A stretch of 64,000 nt of DNA, taken from Dactylellina haptotyla. Taxonomy: Eukaryota; Ascomycota; Orbiliomycetes; Orbiliales; Orbiliaceae. The DNA is taken from assembly GCA_031310005.1 (NCBI GenBank), contig CM062384.1:2976001-3040000 (forward strand). Reading direction: 5' to 3'. Below the pieces are notes generated by a model. That model saw only the letters and a program-made list of their open reading frames with translations. It was not told where the DNA came from and did no database searches. The position numbers were made by a program, and so were the translations under genes. How positions within the stretch are numbered: the stretch's first letter is position 1; each line of letters opens with the position of its first letter. Below, piece after piece: positions 21,871 to 33,769 of this stretch.

Positions 21871-23868
21871 ATGGTTGACAATGGGGAAATCACTGGACCC
21901 ACCTGGAAGTTCACCCAGTACGTACAAACCAACAATTCGCGTTTTTTTTTTTTTTTTGTTCCTTTATATTACTACCACCCCACGTCACGACATTTACCCA
22001 GGAATGTCAGCATGCCCTCCTTGCTGCCCGGGTAGCTCTCCCAAGCTTAGGGGTGCCGCTTGTCGTGCTCGTTTTCCAATGCTCGTTCGCAACCATTCGA
22101 CCAATTCTAGCTTTCCAAAATATACTAACCGAAGCTCGTGCGGGGTAGGTGTTTCGGTGATAAAGGTGATGTCGAAGATATAACAGAGGGTACGCCAGCT
22201 CCCACTCCCCACCTCCCTTCCGGCATAAATCCCACACATTGATTTACTGCGACTTTTGCTTTTCGTCATTCTCACCCCGTTCACACGTTCACATTGGAGC
22301 TGCAACACAAACTGACTTCCAATTGCTGCTTGCTGCTCGTCCTCACAATAGCGGATATAATAAGTACTGTCGAATTCGACCATACGGGAAACTACCTCGC
22401 AACCGGTGACAAAGGTGGACGGGTGGTGCTTTTCGAAAGGAATGAAACCGTATGTTCACCTCCAGCTCCCACGCCTTTGATACACACTGACGCACACTCC
22501 CTTCTTAATCAGAAAAAAACCTGCGAATATAAATTCCACACCGAGTTCCAATCCCACGAGCCCGAGTTCGACTATCTCAAGTCTCTCGAAATCGAAGAGA
22601 AGATCAACAAAATCAAGTGGTGTCGCCGACAGAATGCCTCACATTTCCTCCTCTCTACCAACGACAAGACCATCAAGCTGTGGAAGGTGTTCGAGAAGTC
22701 GTTGAAGGTCGTCGCGGAGAACAACCTCTCGCACGAGCAACACCCTTCTGGTGTCGGCGGTACCGGTCCCAGACCAAGCTATCCTCACCAGCAGTTCACC
22801 AGCGCCGAAGCCCTCCGGTTACCTCGGCTGACCCACCATGATACTGTTGTCGCAGCAGTCCCACGAAGGACATACGCGAACGCCCACGCGTACCATATCA
22901 ATTCGATCTCGGTCAACTCGGACGGCGAGACATTTATATCCAGCGATGACCTCCGGATAAACCTGTGGAATTTGAACATCCAGGACCAGAGCTTTAACAT
23001 TGTCGACATCAAACCGGCTAATATGGAGGAGTTGACTGAGGTTATCACTGCTGCCGAGTTCCACCCACAGAGCTGCAACTGGTTCATGTACGCTAGCAGC
23101 AAGGGCACCATCAAGCTTGCAGATATGCGTGATAGCGCCCTGTGCGACAATCACGCTAAACGTACGTATCTACTCTACTTCGGGACCTGATTTTCGTTTC
23201 TAGTTGAGCTAATGTAAGACAAATTTTAGTGTTTGAGCAAGAGGAGGACCCTTCGTCCCGCTCGTTCTTCTCTGAGATCATCTCGTCGATTTCGGACGTG
23301 CGCTTTTCCGCCGATGGGCGCTACATTCTGTCGCGCGATTACTTAACCGTGAAGATTTGGGACGTCAATATGGAACGGCAACCGATCAAGACAATTCCGA
23401 TCCACGAACACCTCCGGCCACGTCTATGTGATACGTACGAGAATGACTCCATATTCGACAAGTTCGAGGTCGTCTTCTCCGGAGATGGCAAGAACGTGAT
23501 GACGGGTTCATACAACAACAATTTCATGATCTACCCGTCGGATGCCGAGAAGGAGGTGGAGATTGTCCTGCAGGCGGATAAGAGCGCGTTCAAGGCGAAG
23601 AAGGTTGGCGTCCCGACTCCTATTAACGGTAGCAAGAAGGGCAGGGCTGGCAGTCCGTCTGGTGCTGGAGTTCCCGGCAGGATGAGGAAGGAGACGGATG
23701 CGGACCAGATTGACTTCAACAAGAAGATTTTGCACATGAGCTGGCATCCGTTCGAGGATTCGATCGCTATAGCTGCGACAAACAATGTGAGTCTGCTCTC
23801 TTCTTGTCATTGTTTTTACGAAAGACATACTAATTTATACGCAGCTCTTCGTTTTCTCGGCGCTATAA
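21871..23868 (+). CDS. CDC55: Protein phosphatase 2A regulatory subunit B55 (Cdc55/PR55)
   Basis: Six exons: 21871-21917, 22149-22189, 22352-22449, 22513-23161, 23230-23786 and 23845-23868, giving 471 residues. Each join restores a family-conserved string: [61 protein letters not shown], and AATNN|LFVFSAL at the very end. The protein is the seven-bladed WD40 B55 subunit that directs PP2A towards substrates phosphorylated by cyclin-dependent kinases, in mitotic exit, septation and morphogenesis; it binds the A scaffold and C catalytic subunits in cytosol and nucleus. Hallmarks visible: [20 protein letters not shown], the [20 protein letters not shown] blade and [20 protein letters not shown] Gly/Ser/Lys-rich insert near residues 405-430 is typical of fungal B55. 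Intron 3 (63 nt) has no stop and keeps frame if retained. The last exon is only 24 nt. Very likely a single-copy core gene. Confidence 0.97.
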
Positions 23869-25293
23869 TGATTTTGATTGTATCTTGAAAATACAAAGCT
23901 TCTTCCTTTTTTTACACTTTTTTTTCTGGAATGAGAAATTGGCGCTGCCTCTTTGATTTTGTCCACATAAATTACTGCCCTCTTCTGCACAAACTTCTTC
24001 TTCGCTTTCTCTTCTTCTTCTCTTTTTGGCGGCAAGTGTACGGGAAGGGGCTGTATATTTGGAGGGGCCACGAGCACAATGTATGGAAAGGATTTTTATT
24101 GACGAAATCTAACTACGTTCCCCTGCACGTTCGACGACAGCATATTTTGTTCGTTAGTACTGAACGAAAGAAGAAAGAGGGAAAGCAAGCGTTTGAAAGC
24201 TGTTGTGTATTCTTTTTTTTCTCTCGATTTGTTTATTCCTTATACTTCTTCTTTTACAGGTGTGTTTATTAGTGGATCTTAAAATCTAGAAAGCAGGCTG
24301 GTTATTCTTTTTCGTTTTACACGGTTCCACAAAGTTATATTTCTTCATCTGTAACCTTTCCTACCTCTAGATTTCCGACGTACTAAGTTACACCATTTAC
24401 CTTTTTCCCCCCTTATAGTACCCCATTGTTTCCTTTTCTCTCTATACGTCTCTCTTCCTCTTTCTGGTTTTTTTGGTATTATGATTGATTATTTATATAC
24501 GTGATTGTCCGACGGTGGGGGAGGAACAACTCGGACGCAAGATAAATATCACGATCACGACAACGGCGGATATGATGGCGGCAGTATATATATACATAAG
24601 TACTTATATATGCAACAAAAAATAAAAAGGGTAGCGGTGATTAGTATACACGCATACGGTGGGAAACGTGCCTTTTAGTTATATATGTTTTCTTTGCAAA
24701 TTCTCCTTTTTATTGGTTACAGTTTACATTTTCGCTTCTTCTTTTTGTAAAGAAAGAAAGAGTGAAGTGACGTCGATCAACAGAGTACTAGTGCACGTGT
24801 GGGCGGATCGATTGGGGTTGATTGCGGAGTTACTTATTCCGAACGACTTTATCCAAATCCTCCAAGAAAGCATGGGTGCACATGTTCTTGGCAATTAATT
24901 GGCCAAGCTCATATCCTGTATAGCTGGTCTCAATATACCACGCTCTCGACAATTTTATTCTCATTTCTTTGTTTCCGTAATATATATCTATTGACTGGGA
25001 GGGAATCGATTATTTGCCTACTGCGGTCTCTACGATGCGGTGATTTCTATGGTGTGGCTCATGGAATAGTGGTATAGTGATATATGTAAATTGGTGAATA
25101 GACGGCTGCTTTCGGTATTGAAGGTCTCGGTTTACAAAGGATTCAGAAGTATATACATGAACATATACATGAACAGTCCGCACTCATTTCCTTCTTTCTT
25201 TCCTTCTTTCTTTCCTTCTTTCTTTTCTTTAAAGAGCATAAGTTTACAGGTACTCCGTTGTGCATCTAGCCAAAACGAGTTTGAAATGTCTTT
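23869..25293. other. Convergent intergenic region
   Basis: Lies between the 3' ends of the PP2A-B55 and pectin lyase genes. AT-rich, with T-runs and no coding-like ORF. A pyrimidine repeat sits at 25187-25230. Confidence 0.6.
25187..25230. repeat. TTTCCTTCTTTC-type polypyrimidine repeat
   Basis: A 12-bp unit of T and C repeated between three and four times, 65 bp beyond the stop codon of the minus-strand pectin lyase gene. Confidence 0.7.
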
Positions 25294-26888
25294 TTACAAA
25301 GTATTTCCGGCGGTCGATGGCACAGTGCTTTGGATCGAAGATGCCGAAGCCGCCGCAGGAATGTTATAACCGGAGAAAGCGGACATGAATGAGGTGCTGT
25401 GGTAGGCAACAACGCCGGAGTTAGTGTAGATATTTGTCTGGCAAGCTCGTCCGATATACGAGCTGCACTGGCTGACATAGGCTGACTCTGAGGTGAAAAG
25501 CTGCCCGACGAAACCGCTCGGGATAGCATTTGGCACGCTGGTAAACACGCAGCCTTCGAAGAGGCCTCTACCGGTTGTCTTGTCGCCTTCTAGGGCGTGG
25601 CCGCTGCCTGATGACCAGACGCTGTTGATTGCGTGGAAGAGGGTGTTGCCGCTTAGGGCTGGGCTGCGGCCTGAGGTGTAGTATATGTAGTTCTCTGGAC
25701 GAGAGGGTTAGCTGCGTGCTGTGTGTTTGTTTATGTATTTTCTGTTCGAGATGGGGATGAGGGGTAGTGGGGAGGGTTTGTTAGTGCTGTACGTACTGTA
25801 GAAGGTAATCTGATCGTTTGAACCGACAAGTTCGAGTCCCCAGTAGGAGCGCTTGTCACAAGTGGCCGAATAGGAGGTCACGCCATTGATAAAACTGTTC
25901 GATATCGTGACCAGTTTGCTCGAACCGGTTCCGAAACTATAATGCTGGCGGCCGAGGGAGGATGTCTAATACGATATAAATTAGATCCGAGTGCATACAT
26001 GGGTGCCAGGGGTCTTCCAAGTCTACGAGGTCGTATGCAAACCTACCGTTACGTGATCGATCCAGACTTTGCTAACGTCGGAAAGAGAAATGGCATCACC
26101 ACCCCAAACGTATTTTGGATTCAAGTTTGTGATGGCGATATTTTGGATAATGATGTTGGAAACGCCGGCGAGCCGCAGGCCTTTTCCGTTGAGGACGGCA
26201 TTGTTTGTTCCGACCAATGTTTTGTCGGACTTGACTTGAATACCCTGATAGCCGGCGGTGTCGATTGTAACGTCAGATGTGGCGAGCGAACCACAGCCAC
26301 CGAGTGTGTTTAGAAGCATCTGGCCACCGTTTGCTATCGTGCAGGAATAAGCGTTGCATGCTTTGTAGCTTGATGTACCCTCGCTACCGACGAAATTGAA
26401 GGTCCCCGAGATGACGATGACTTGCGGGGACGACGAGGTAAGGTATGTCTTGAGCTGTGCGATCGTGCTAGGGTAGACGGGGGCTACAGTTCCGCCACCG
26501 GTGACGCCAACTGCAAATCCCATCGGGGAGCCTTTGACTACAGAGGATATTCCAGTGGAGCCAGCGGCAGCAGTGGTAGTTTTCGTAGAAGTGGTGGTAG
26601 CCTTCGTAGTAGTCTTCGTAGTAGTGGTCGTCCCAGCGGTACCGCCTAGACACTGGGAATACCAGTCGTTGGAATAGGTGCAGACGCTACCGGAGTCGCA
26701 GCAGGTAGGTCCGGTCCACCCACTACCACCGCATTGTCCGCTAGAAAGAGAAGGTTAGAGATTATAGACAGTAGATAGTCTGGGAGGTACTGGTCGTACT
26801 ATAGGGCTGAGCATGCTCGCTCCTCGAGTATGGGAGAAGCTAAAGCGCCAATGCTGATAGCAGCTAGGACGAGGAGCTTAGAGGTCAT
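25294..26888 (-). CDS. Secreted pectin lyase (PL1) with N-terminal CBM1
   Basis: Four exons on the minus strand: 26888-26800, 26740-26047, 25965-25797 and 25694-25294, giving 450 residues. Residues 1-17 are a signal peptide. Residues 26-61 are a family 1 carbohydrate-binding module ([19 protein letters not shown], then WYSQCL) with its flat aromatic face (Tyr30, Trp56, Tyr57) for binding cellulose. A Thr-rich linker follows to about residue 90, then a parallel beta-helix PL1 domain: [25 protein letters not shown] (256-261), GRQHY (266-270) and YYTSGRSP (322-329), whose Arg327 matches the catalytic arginine that starts beta-elimination of methylated polygalacturonate. These motifs fit pectin lyase more than pectate lyase. 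The CBM1 adds about 70 residues to the usual 360-380 and would hold the enzyme at the plant cell wall. Expression is probably induced by pectin; this is inference. Confidence 0.96.
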
Positions 26889-28538
26889 CGTGAAGATATT
26901 GATATAACAACGGTATGACTATCGATTGAAATGTGCAAATTGGCCTGATCTCATGAGTGAGAACCAGCAGATGGAAGACACCGAATGATATCTATTTATA
27001 CATTTCAAAAGTCCGTTCGAAGCACTCCCCTTTCTAGAACTACACTTGCGGTATCTCGGAAAGGCGGGAAAGGGTACCGCGCATACCGTTATTGCGACAT
27101 GTCCACAGACGTCGTTTGGCACGCTATACGGGAAGGATATGCTCTCCGGACATCCGAGCGCTTGGGTACTCCAGTTCGAAGGAATCGAATTGTAAAGATA
27201 TAAACCCGGAAAACTTTAAACGTGGAAGCGGCTTTTGCGAAGCTCCCTTGGCTCTGTTCGGCTAGCTTGGAGGTATCCACGGATCAAAGGACTGGATCCA
27301 CGGTTCGCAAAGCCGTTCGCAAGGGGTCAATGCCGCAGTTCCAGCCTGTTGGGTGTCCATCGCTGAAAGGGTTAATATCGCCGCGAGCAATCGACTTCGG
27401 AGATCCATCGCCCGATGGGTCGACCCCGGCACGCAGCAGCTGACGACTGGTGGTCCTGGGATCAGACGTGGAGGCGTCCGGTTAAGTGGCAGGGTTTTTA
27501 TTTGAAAACTACGCTCTTCCGGGTTAACAAGAGCTATACGCATCTACCTTACTATTATATTCAACCGATCTATAATACAGTGTGCATGTGGGTGGTCAAG
27601 TAGTTAGTATAGCTGGTTGTATATCAGATGGGCGAGGCGGGTTCTATTGCTGTGCTACGGCGGGTGAAATGCGGGGCGGCCGTTTTAGCCGACCGAAAAC
27701 AGAAGCCCGCCGAGCAAGTCGCGTCAAACACCTTTTTCCTGCCGGGCAGCCTCGCCAAAACTCGTCACTCGCACCTCCTCCTCCGCCATCGCCACCTCCA
27801 CCTCCACCACCACCACCAACCTACCACATTCCCCCCGAAGGTACCCAGATACCATCCTCCCCCGGGGACCGGCTACGGAAGAAACGCTGGATAAGCGTCA
27901 CGACGTCTACGAGTTTCCTGCTGTTGCTTTGTATCTTCAGGCAGCGGGAAGGCTTTTGAGCACTCTGCAATTGGGGAGGCTCGGAAGGGTGCAGGAAAAG
28001 AGAGAGGCTGCGCTGGATCCTTACCGTGCCGGCCTTGTTCCTCTTTGCTTGCCTCATCTCCGCCGAACGGACGCCTTCAGGCCAGCTAGGGACTGCTAAC
28101 TAGCTGGCAAAGCTAGCTGTGCGGGTGTCCCTTGTCTGTTGGACCGCACGTGTACTGTACTGTGCTGTACTACTGTGCTGCTATCACCAGTAGCAGGAGT
28201 AGTAGCATCGATAGTTTTTTTAAATTTCTTTGCTCTGCGCTTTTCATTGAGGACAAAACTCCTTTGAGGGTTTTGTCTGCCAGTTCATCATTTCTTTATC
28301 CTCTTTGTTCTCCTCCGTTTGATTATTTGCAGTTACCCGTCCGTGCCTGTCCCTCCGTCACGTCTCGGAATATCCAATCCGTCTTTGGATATTCCTTCCC
28401 TTGTTCTGTTTCACCACCTCAACCTCACGCGATCCTCTTCCATCGACCTCTTCATCATCATCGCCGCTGGCTGAGGCAACGGATGCCCGGTAGTCTTCTC
28501 CGTCTCGAGAAGCACCGATAACCAGTATATTCACAGCC
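26889..28538. other. Divergent promoter region
   Basis: 1.65 kb between the starts of the pectin lyase gene (minus) and the giant F-box gene (plus). No coding-like ORF. The right half is pyrimidine-rich on the plus strand, as expected for the leader of the F-box gene. Confidence 0.6.
26993..27000 (-). promoter_or_regulatory. TATA box of the pectin lyase gene
   Basis: TATAAATA on the minus strand, about 105-112 bp before the ATG at 26888. Confidence 0.6.
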
Positions 28539-31500
28539 ATGGCTAAACCTAAGAGGAAACACTCCAAGTCCTCAGTTGCAGCGGCTGCTGCTACCGCCGC
28601 CGCCGCCGCCACAACCCCGAGCAACCCTTCAAATTCGTCCACCTCCACCCCAATCAAGACCGAACATCCCACTCCAACAGATCCCATGGCCGTCGACTCA
28701 GAGATAAAGCTCGAATCACGAACCGTCTCCCCCGCACCGCCCTCCCCTCCCATGATCGCCAGTTACACCCCCCGCTTCGGCCACGATGGCGCCCTCCTCC
28801 AAGAAGAACCGGACTTTGACGAAGACTTCGTCCCCGCAGAAGGCGAAGAAATCGACCTCACCTCCCTCGCTGTCCCCGCCCCCGCGATCGAAGGCGAGAA
28901 CCTTCCCTCCAACGGCAATGGCGCGATCAAACGCAGTCTCGAAGAAACAGACGAACAGGGCTTCGAAGACTCCCAGTCTGCACCCGTCAAACGACGCCGC
29001 ATGGACGACGGCACAAGCGTAGCAATCGCGGACTTTGACAGCACACCGAACCAAACCACCTCCACGCCCACCAACGCAACCGCAACTCTCATCTCCTCCC
29101 CGCCTAATTCCACCTCCGTCGACCGTCTACCGCCTTCCCTGTGGACCGAGATATTCACCTACGTCGGCCTGCCTGGCATCGGTTGTCTCCGCGCGGTGTG
29201 CAGACGCTTCGACGAGATGCTGGAGAAGGAGTACATCTGGCGACGGTGCAGGAAGATCCATTGTCCTGATATGCCGAAGCCCGCCTTCGGGATGAAGGAG
29301 TGGGATATGTGGGCGCTCGTACGGGGCAGAGGGTGTATGAAGTGCGATGCGTTCGAGGGAATGAGCAGAGGCGAGGCTGGGATGAAGGTTTACTGGCAGT
29401 TCCGGGTAAGGAGCTGCGAGGGCTGTTTTAAGGGCAATGTTGTCAAGGTGGGTTTATATTATTTTTATCCCTCGCTTTGATGCTTTGTAAAACAGAAAAA
29501 AAACAGAGTACTAATAACTGGTGGCTACAGGAACTCGATTTACTCAGCGGGCAGGACGACAAGGTATCACAAGATGTCATGAAGGAGCTCATTTCCGCTT
29601 TACCCTATGGCCTTGTCGATTCGAGTTTCGTCTGGGTACCGACCACAATCCCCAACCCGCCGGATGTCGAAAAGGTGTATTGGCACGATGACATCGCAGA
29701 AATCAAAGAAAGATACGAAGAGGCTTTACAGATGGATGCTGCAGAAGAATGGCTGAAGGGCCTAGAAGGCGAGGGGCATGGTCATAAAGCTGACGCTGAT
29801 CGGATGGAGAAGTGGGAGGTCAGAGTCATGCATGGTAATTCGTATAACCCGTCCGCGACTGCCGCGCAGCAGCAGCAGCAACAGAAAAAGAACGGCAACG
29901 GAGACAAAGGAAACGGGCAGCAGAACGCGACTTCGAAAAACAGCAGTGGTATACCTGGTACGATTACGAAGAGCGAGGTTCAAGAGGGAGGAGGCGGGGT
30001 TCGAGCTAACAGGGCGCAATCTACAGTTTTGGTTTCCAGCGACAATCCTCCCTTCCAACCCCAGTCTATTCCGACATTTTATCAGAGGAATCGACAGTTC
30101 GGAGACAGGACTCACCAAGACGTGGAAGACGTCAAGTCGCGCCGTAAATCCGATATTGAGGCTAGGTGTGCGAAGCTCAACCCCCCAATCTCGCCCGAAG
30201 TGCTCGCCCACTGCTCTGCCTTTCAAGCATCTTTGAAGATCGCGCAACCCCTGAACGAACAATCATGGAACGCGCTCCTTCCAAAGATCCTTGAACAGCG
30301 AGCTAGCGCGGAAGACTATGAGAAGCACAGGCAATTCCAGCGTAAGCAGCTCGAGCAACAGCTCGAAGACAGAAGACTCCTCGAATCTCAGGAGCGAGAT
30401 CAGTGGGTGAAGAAGGAGCGACAGTGGGAGGAATCGCAAGCCCCCGTTCGTGAGATGATCGCAAAGATCGCAGACGAAGAGATCAAGGGATGGCACGGTA
30501 AGGTGACGTTCGAATCTGCCCCTGCTTTCGCCGCCGCTGTACTCACCGCTGTTCGTACTCGCTATTACGAACAGGGGGGTGTTCAAGAAGCATCATCTGC
30601 TTCTGACAGCACGGCGCCTTCTTCCTCCTCCTCATCCAAGCCACAAGATGACCGCCCAAAACCAAGGCAACTTGTGCTCGAAAACATGAAATACGTGTTT
30701 GATAACAAGGTCAAACCGATGACCGACCCGTGCAGGCGTGAATTATTCTTCTGCAGAGCCTGTAAGGACATTGCCGCGAATCCCGCAGCAGCAGCGGCTG
30801 CTGCTTCCAACGGACCGGTGGCGGTACCCCCGCCGCCACCAAAGTTGTACGGATTCGAAGGCGTTATTCAACATTTCGCCGCAAAGCACACTACCGACCT
30901 CAGTCTAGGAACCGTTGTGGTACACTGGAGAAGCGTCTGGCCCGAGGATGCGCCATTTGTCGTTGATCCGAACGAGATTAAGCGACTTATGACACGGCCG
31001 GTTGGCGGTGGTGGTGGTGGTGGTGGTGGTGGACATCACCACCATCATTCCGCCGGTGGTGCGAGCGGCCTGCCAGGACCTGTTCTCATCAGGACGACCG
31101 GACCGCCAGTTCCCGTGGCCGTCAACGTCCCCGGTGGCTACGGGTACCCGCCGCATCAGCATCAGCATCAGCATCAACATCACCAACAGCAGCAGCAGCA
31201 GCAGCAGCAACAGCAACATCATCATCACAATCGACATTCGCAGAGTTTGCACCACCATGGATCGCAGCTTCCAGGACCGCCGCAGCCGCCGCCACAAGCT
31301 GTCATGCCCGGCTATGGAAGAGGTATGCAGCCTCATCGTCAGACCTATCAGATGGAGACACCTCATCATTCGGGATACCACCATCCGCAACATGCGCAAC
31401 CTCCGCCAGCGCATCATACTCACCATCACCATGGGCCTCCTCCTCCGCAGCAGGTTCACATGCCACCGGCCCATCCAACCCATCCGCCCCATCCTCATCA

Positions 31501-33769
31501 TGGTCATCAACCTTATCCCATGCAAGGTCCGGCTCCTCACCAGATGAACGAGCGCTCTCAGCCATACCCATCTCACTCGCAGCCGGGATACGCGCCGCAG
31601 CCGGTTTACCATCAGCACCAGCAACAGCCGCCTCCTCACTCTCATACACCTCATCAACCGTATGGCCCCTACCAACCGCAGTATGGTCAAGCACCGGCTC
31701 CCCAACCGCAATCCCAACCGCAATCCCAACCGCAGCCACCTTACAATGCATACGGACCCATTGGATCAGGTCGTGGTCATCCTGGAAATACTTACCCTGG
31801 TCATCACCAACCGGCCCCTGCGATCCCTCAGCCAGATCCATATGAGGAGGCTGCCAAGAAGGAAGCCGAAGCCGCTGCTGAAGCCGCTGCCGCCGCTGCA
31901 GAAAAGGACCGCAAGGACAAGATCTACAGTATCGCAAGCTATGCCGAACAAACATGGAAGAACCTCGGTAGTATCAAGAACCTGGAAGCCCCCATCCGCG
32001 CCTTCCTCATGATCCACGACACTGTCGCTGCCTACGAAGAAAAATATCGACAGTCCCAGCTGTCCATCCAGCTTTTCCACGAGACCATCAGGACCGAGAT
32101 TGACGGCACGTTGAAATTCCTGAAGCCTGGAAACATCAAGTTTGAGTGCCGGAGTTGTCCAAAGACCAGCCTGCGTACCTTCACCCTGCCGCTCTTGCTC
32201 CAACATTTTGAGAGCGTGCACGTGGCCAGGCCGCAGTTGGGACCCAGCGCTAAGGAGCAAGGAGTGAAGAGTAAGAGGTTCGATTGGTTGGTTGATATGA
32301 TCAGATTGCCCGCTGAAGAAGAGATGGCCAAGATGGTGGGTCGACCTGGGTTTGATAGGAGAAAGCTAGGTGCTATCGAGAAAGTCTACCCTAGCGTGTT
32401 TGACAAGAAGGTTGAAGTTGTTACCACTACTCCAAGAGTCGCGTCTTTGGATGGCGGCGAGGTGCCCGTAGCGAAGCATGCGAGTAAGGCGTCTTTATCC
32501 GCTGCTGAAGATTTTCTCAATAATCTGTTGCCTGCTACCACTCCTTTGGAACCCCAAATTAGCAAGACGCAAGAGGGGAGGAAGGCGTCTGGCAACAGCA
32601 GCGATTTTATGGATTCCCGAGAGCATGACAAGTCTGAAGCTACCAGTAGGACGCTTCAATCTCACTCGCGACCGAGATCTCCTTCGAGATCGCCAGTGTC
32701 AGTTGATAGCAGACGGTCGAGGTCTCGACATCGCAGAAGAGATTCTTATGATGAATACTACCGCCGACCTGTTGCTCGCGATTCGTATGCAGATGAAGAA
32801 TACCGTCGGTACCCCGAGGACGATCCTATGGGATATTATCCTCCACGGCAAATCAGGCGGGCAAGTCCCTATAGCTACGATAGATTCCCATCCCCGCCAC
32901 CTGCGAGAAGATATAGGATGTACCGACCCTCCTACGACGATTATGACATCCCACCCCGCGAGCGCGGGTACCCGCCTTCTCCTCCACCGCCCCACGCACC
33001 AGCCCCAAGAGTCGTACGGCCCCCGCCGGAACCTTCGCCCCCTGCCCCTGCCGCTGGCATCCCACCACCGGCTGGAGGCCTTGATTATGACGATCCAGCA
33101 CCAGCTATGATTCCAGTCTCCGGGCACGCGAGAGACGCCCGCTACGCCGATGGGATGGAATACCGCCGTGCGTATCCGCCTCCCGCGCATCAAGAATATT
33201 ACGATCGGGTGATAGAGAGGGAAAGATACCCGCCTCCGCCGGCCGGGTATTACGAACGTCCTCACCCCCAACACGCACACCCTTCACACCCCGCTCACCC
33301 TCCGCAACCACCGCCACCACCTCACGCGCGATACTACGATGACACCGGACCACCGTCGTACGTCAGTAGACATCCGCAGGGGTATTACTACGATGATTAT
33401 GAATACGAGCGAGAGCGAGCCGCGCATTCGCATTCCCACCCGGCCCCGCCGCCGCCGCCACCACCGGGACACGGACACCCGGTTAGGGTATCCGTTTACC
33501 GGGACGAGTACGATCGGTATTACGAGCGAGATAGGGACTATGCGTACGATGGGTACGAAAGAGGAAGGCCGCGAGGGCGCGGGAGAAGCAGGAGTCCTGA
33601 GCCCGGACGGGAATGGAGCGATCGAGAGAGGCGCGGGTACGCGCCTGGTTCTGGAGCTGGAGCCGGGAGGGATTGGAGGGATGATTCGAGGGGTGCGCCA
33701 CCGGCCCCGCCCCCACAAGCACCGGTGTCGAGAGGAGGTGCGGGTGGAACTGCCGCGAGAAATGGTTAG
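28539..33769 (+). CDS. Large F-box/zinc-knuckle nuclear-type protein, Gln/His/Pro-rich
   Basis: Two exons, 28539-29447 and 29531-33769, giving 1715 residues; the intron has GTGGGT, branch ACTAATAA and CTACAG. The N-terminus has Ala/Thr/Pro-rich and acidic segments and a basic patch (VKRRRMDD). Residues 194-241 are an F-box (VDRLPPSLWTEIFTYVGLPG). A CxxC...CxxC pair follows (Cys266, 269, 293, 296). A charged coiled region (DVEDVKSRRKSDIEARC) recurs in uncharacterised fungal proteins. Two further zinc-finger-like units appear: FFCRACKD...HFAAKH and FECRSCPKTSLRTF...HFESVH. Between them lies a long Gly, His, Gln and Pro low-complexity tract. The last 350 residues are Arg/Ser, Tyr/Asp and Pro-rich like RNA-processing proteins. 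Possible role: an SCF-type adaptor or nuclear RNA-linked factor (inference). The frame seems to continue after the TAG at 33767-33769; see the next entry. Confidence 0.88.
31001..31250. repeat. In-frame GGT and CAG/CAT repeats
   Basis: Trinucleotide runs inside the large F-box gene encode polyglycine (about 31005-31033) and polyglutamine/polyhistidine (about 31153-31230). They are likely to vary in length between strains. Confidence 0.8.

Noticed and set aside
30905-31729. 274-codon minus-strand frame, Arg/Leu/Met-rich
   Set aside because: It is the reverse complement of the His/Pro/Gln-rich tract of the large F-box gene; its composition is simply the shadow of CAT, CAG and CCN codons.
32478-33110. 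210-codon plus-strand frame in another phase of the large F-box exon
   Set aside because: The main frame is open for over 1400 codons and carries the motifs; this is an overlapping shadow.
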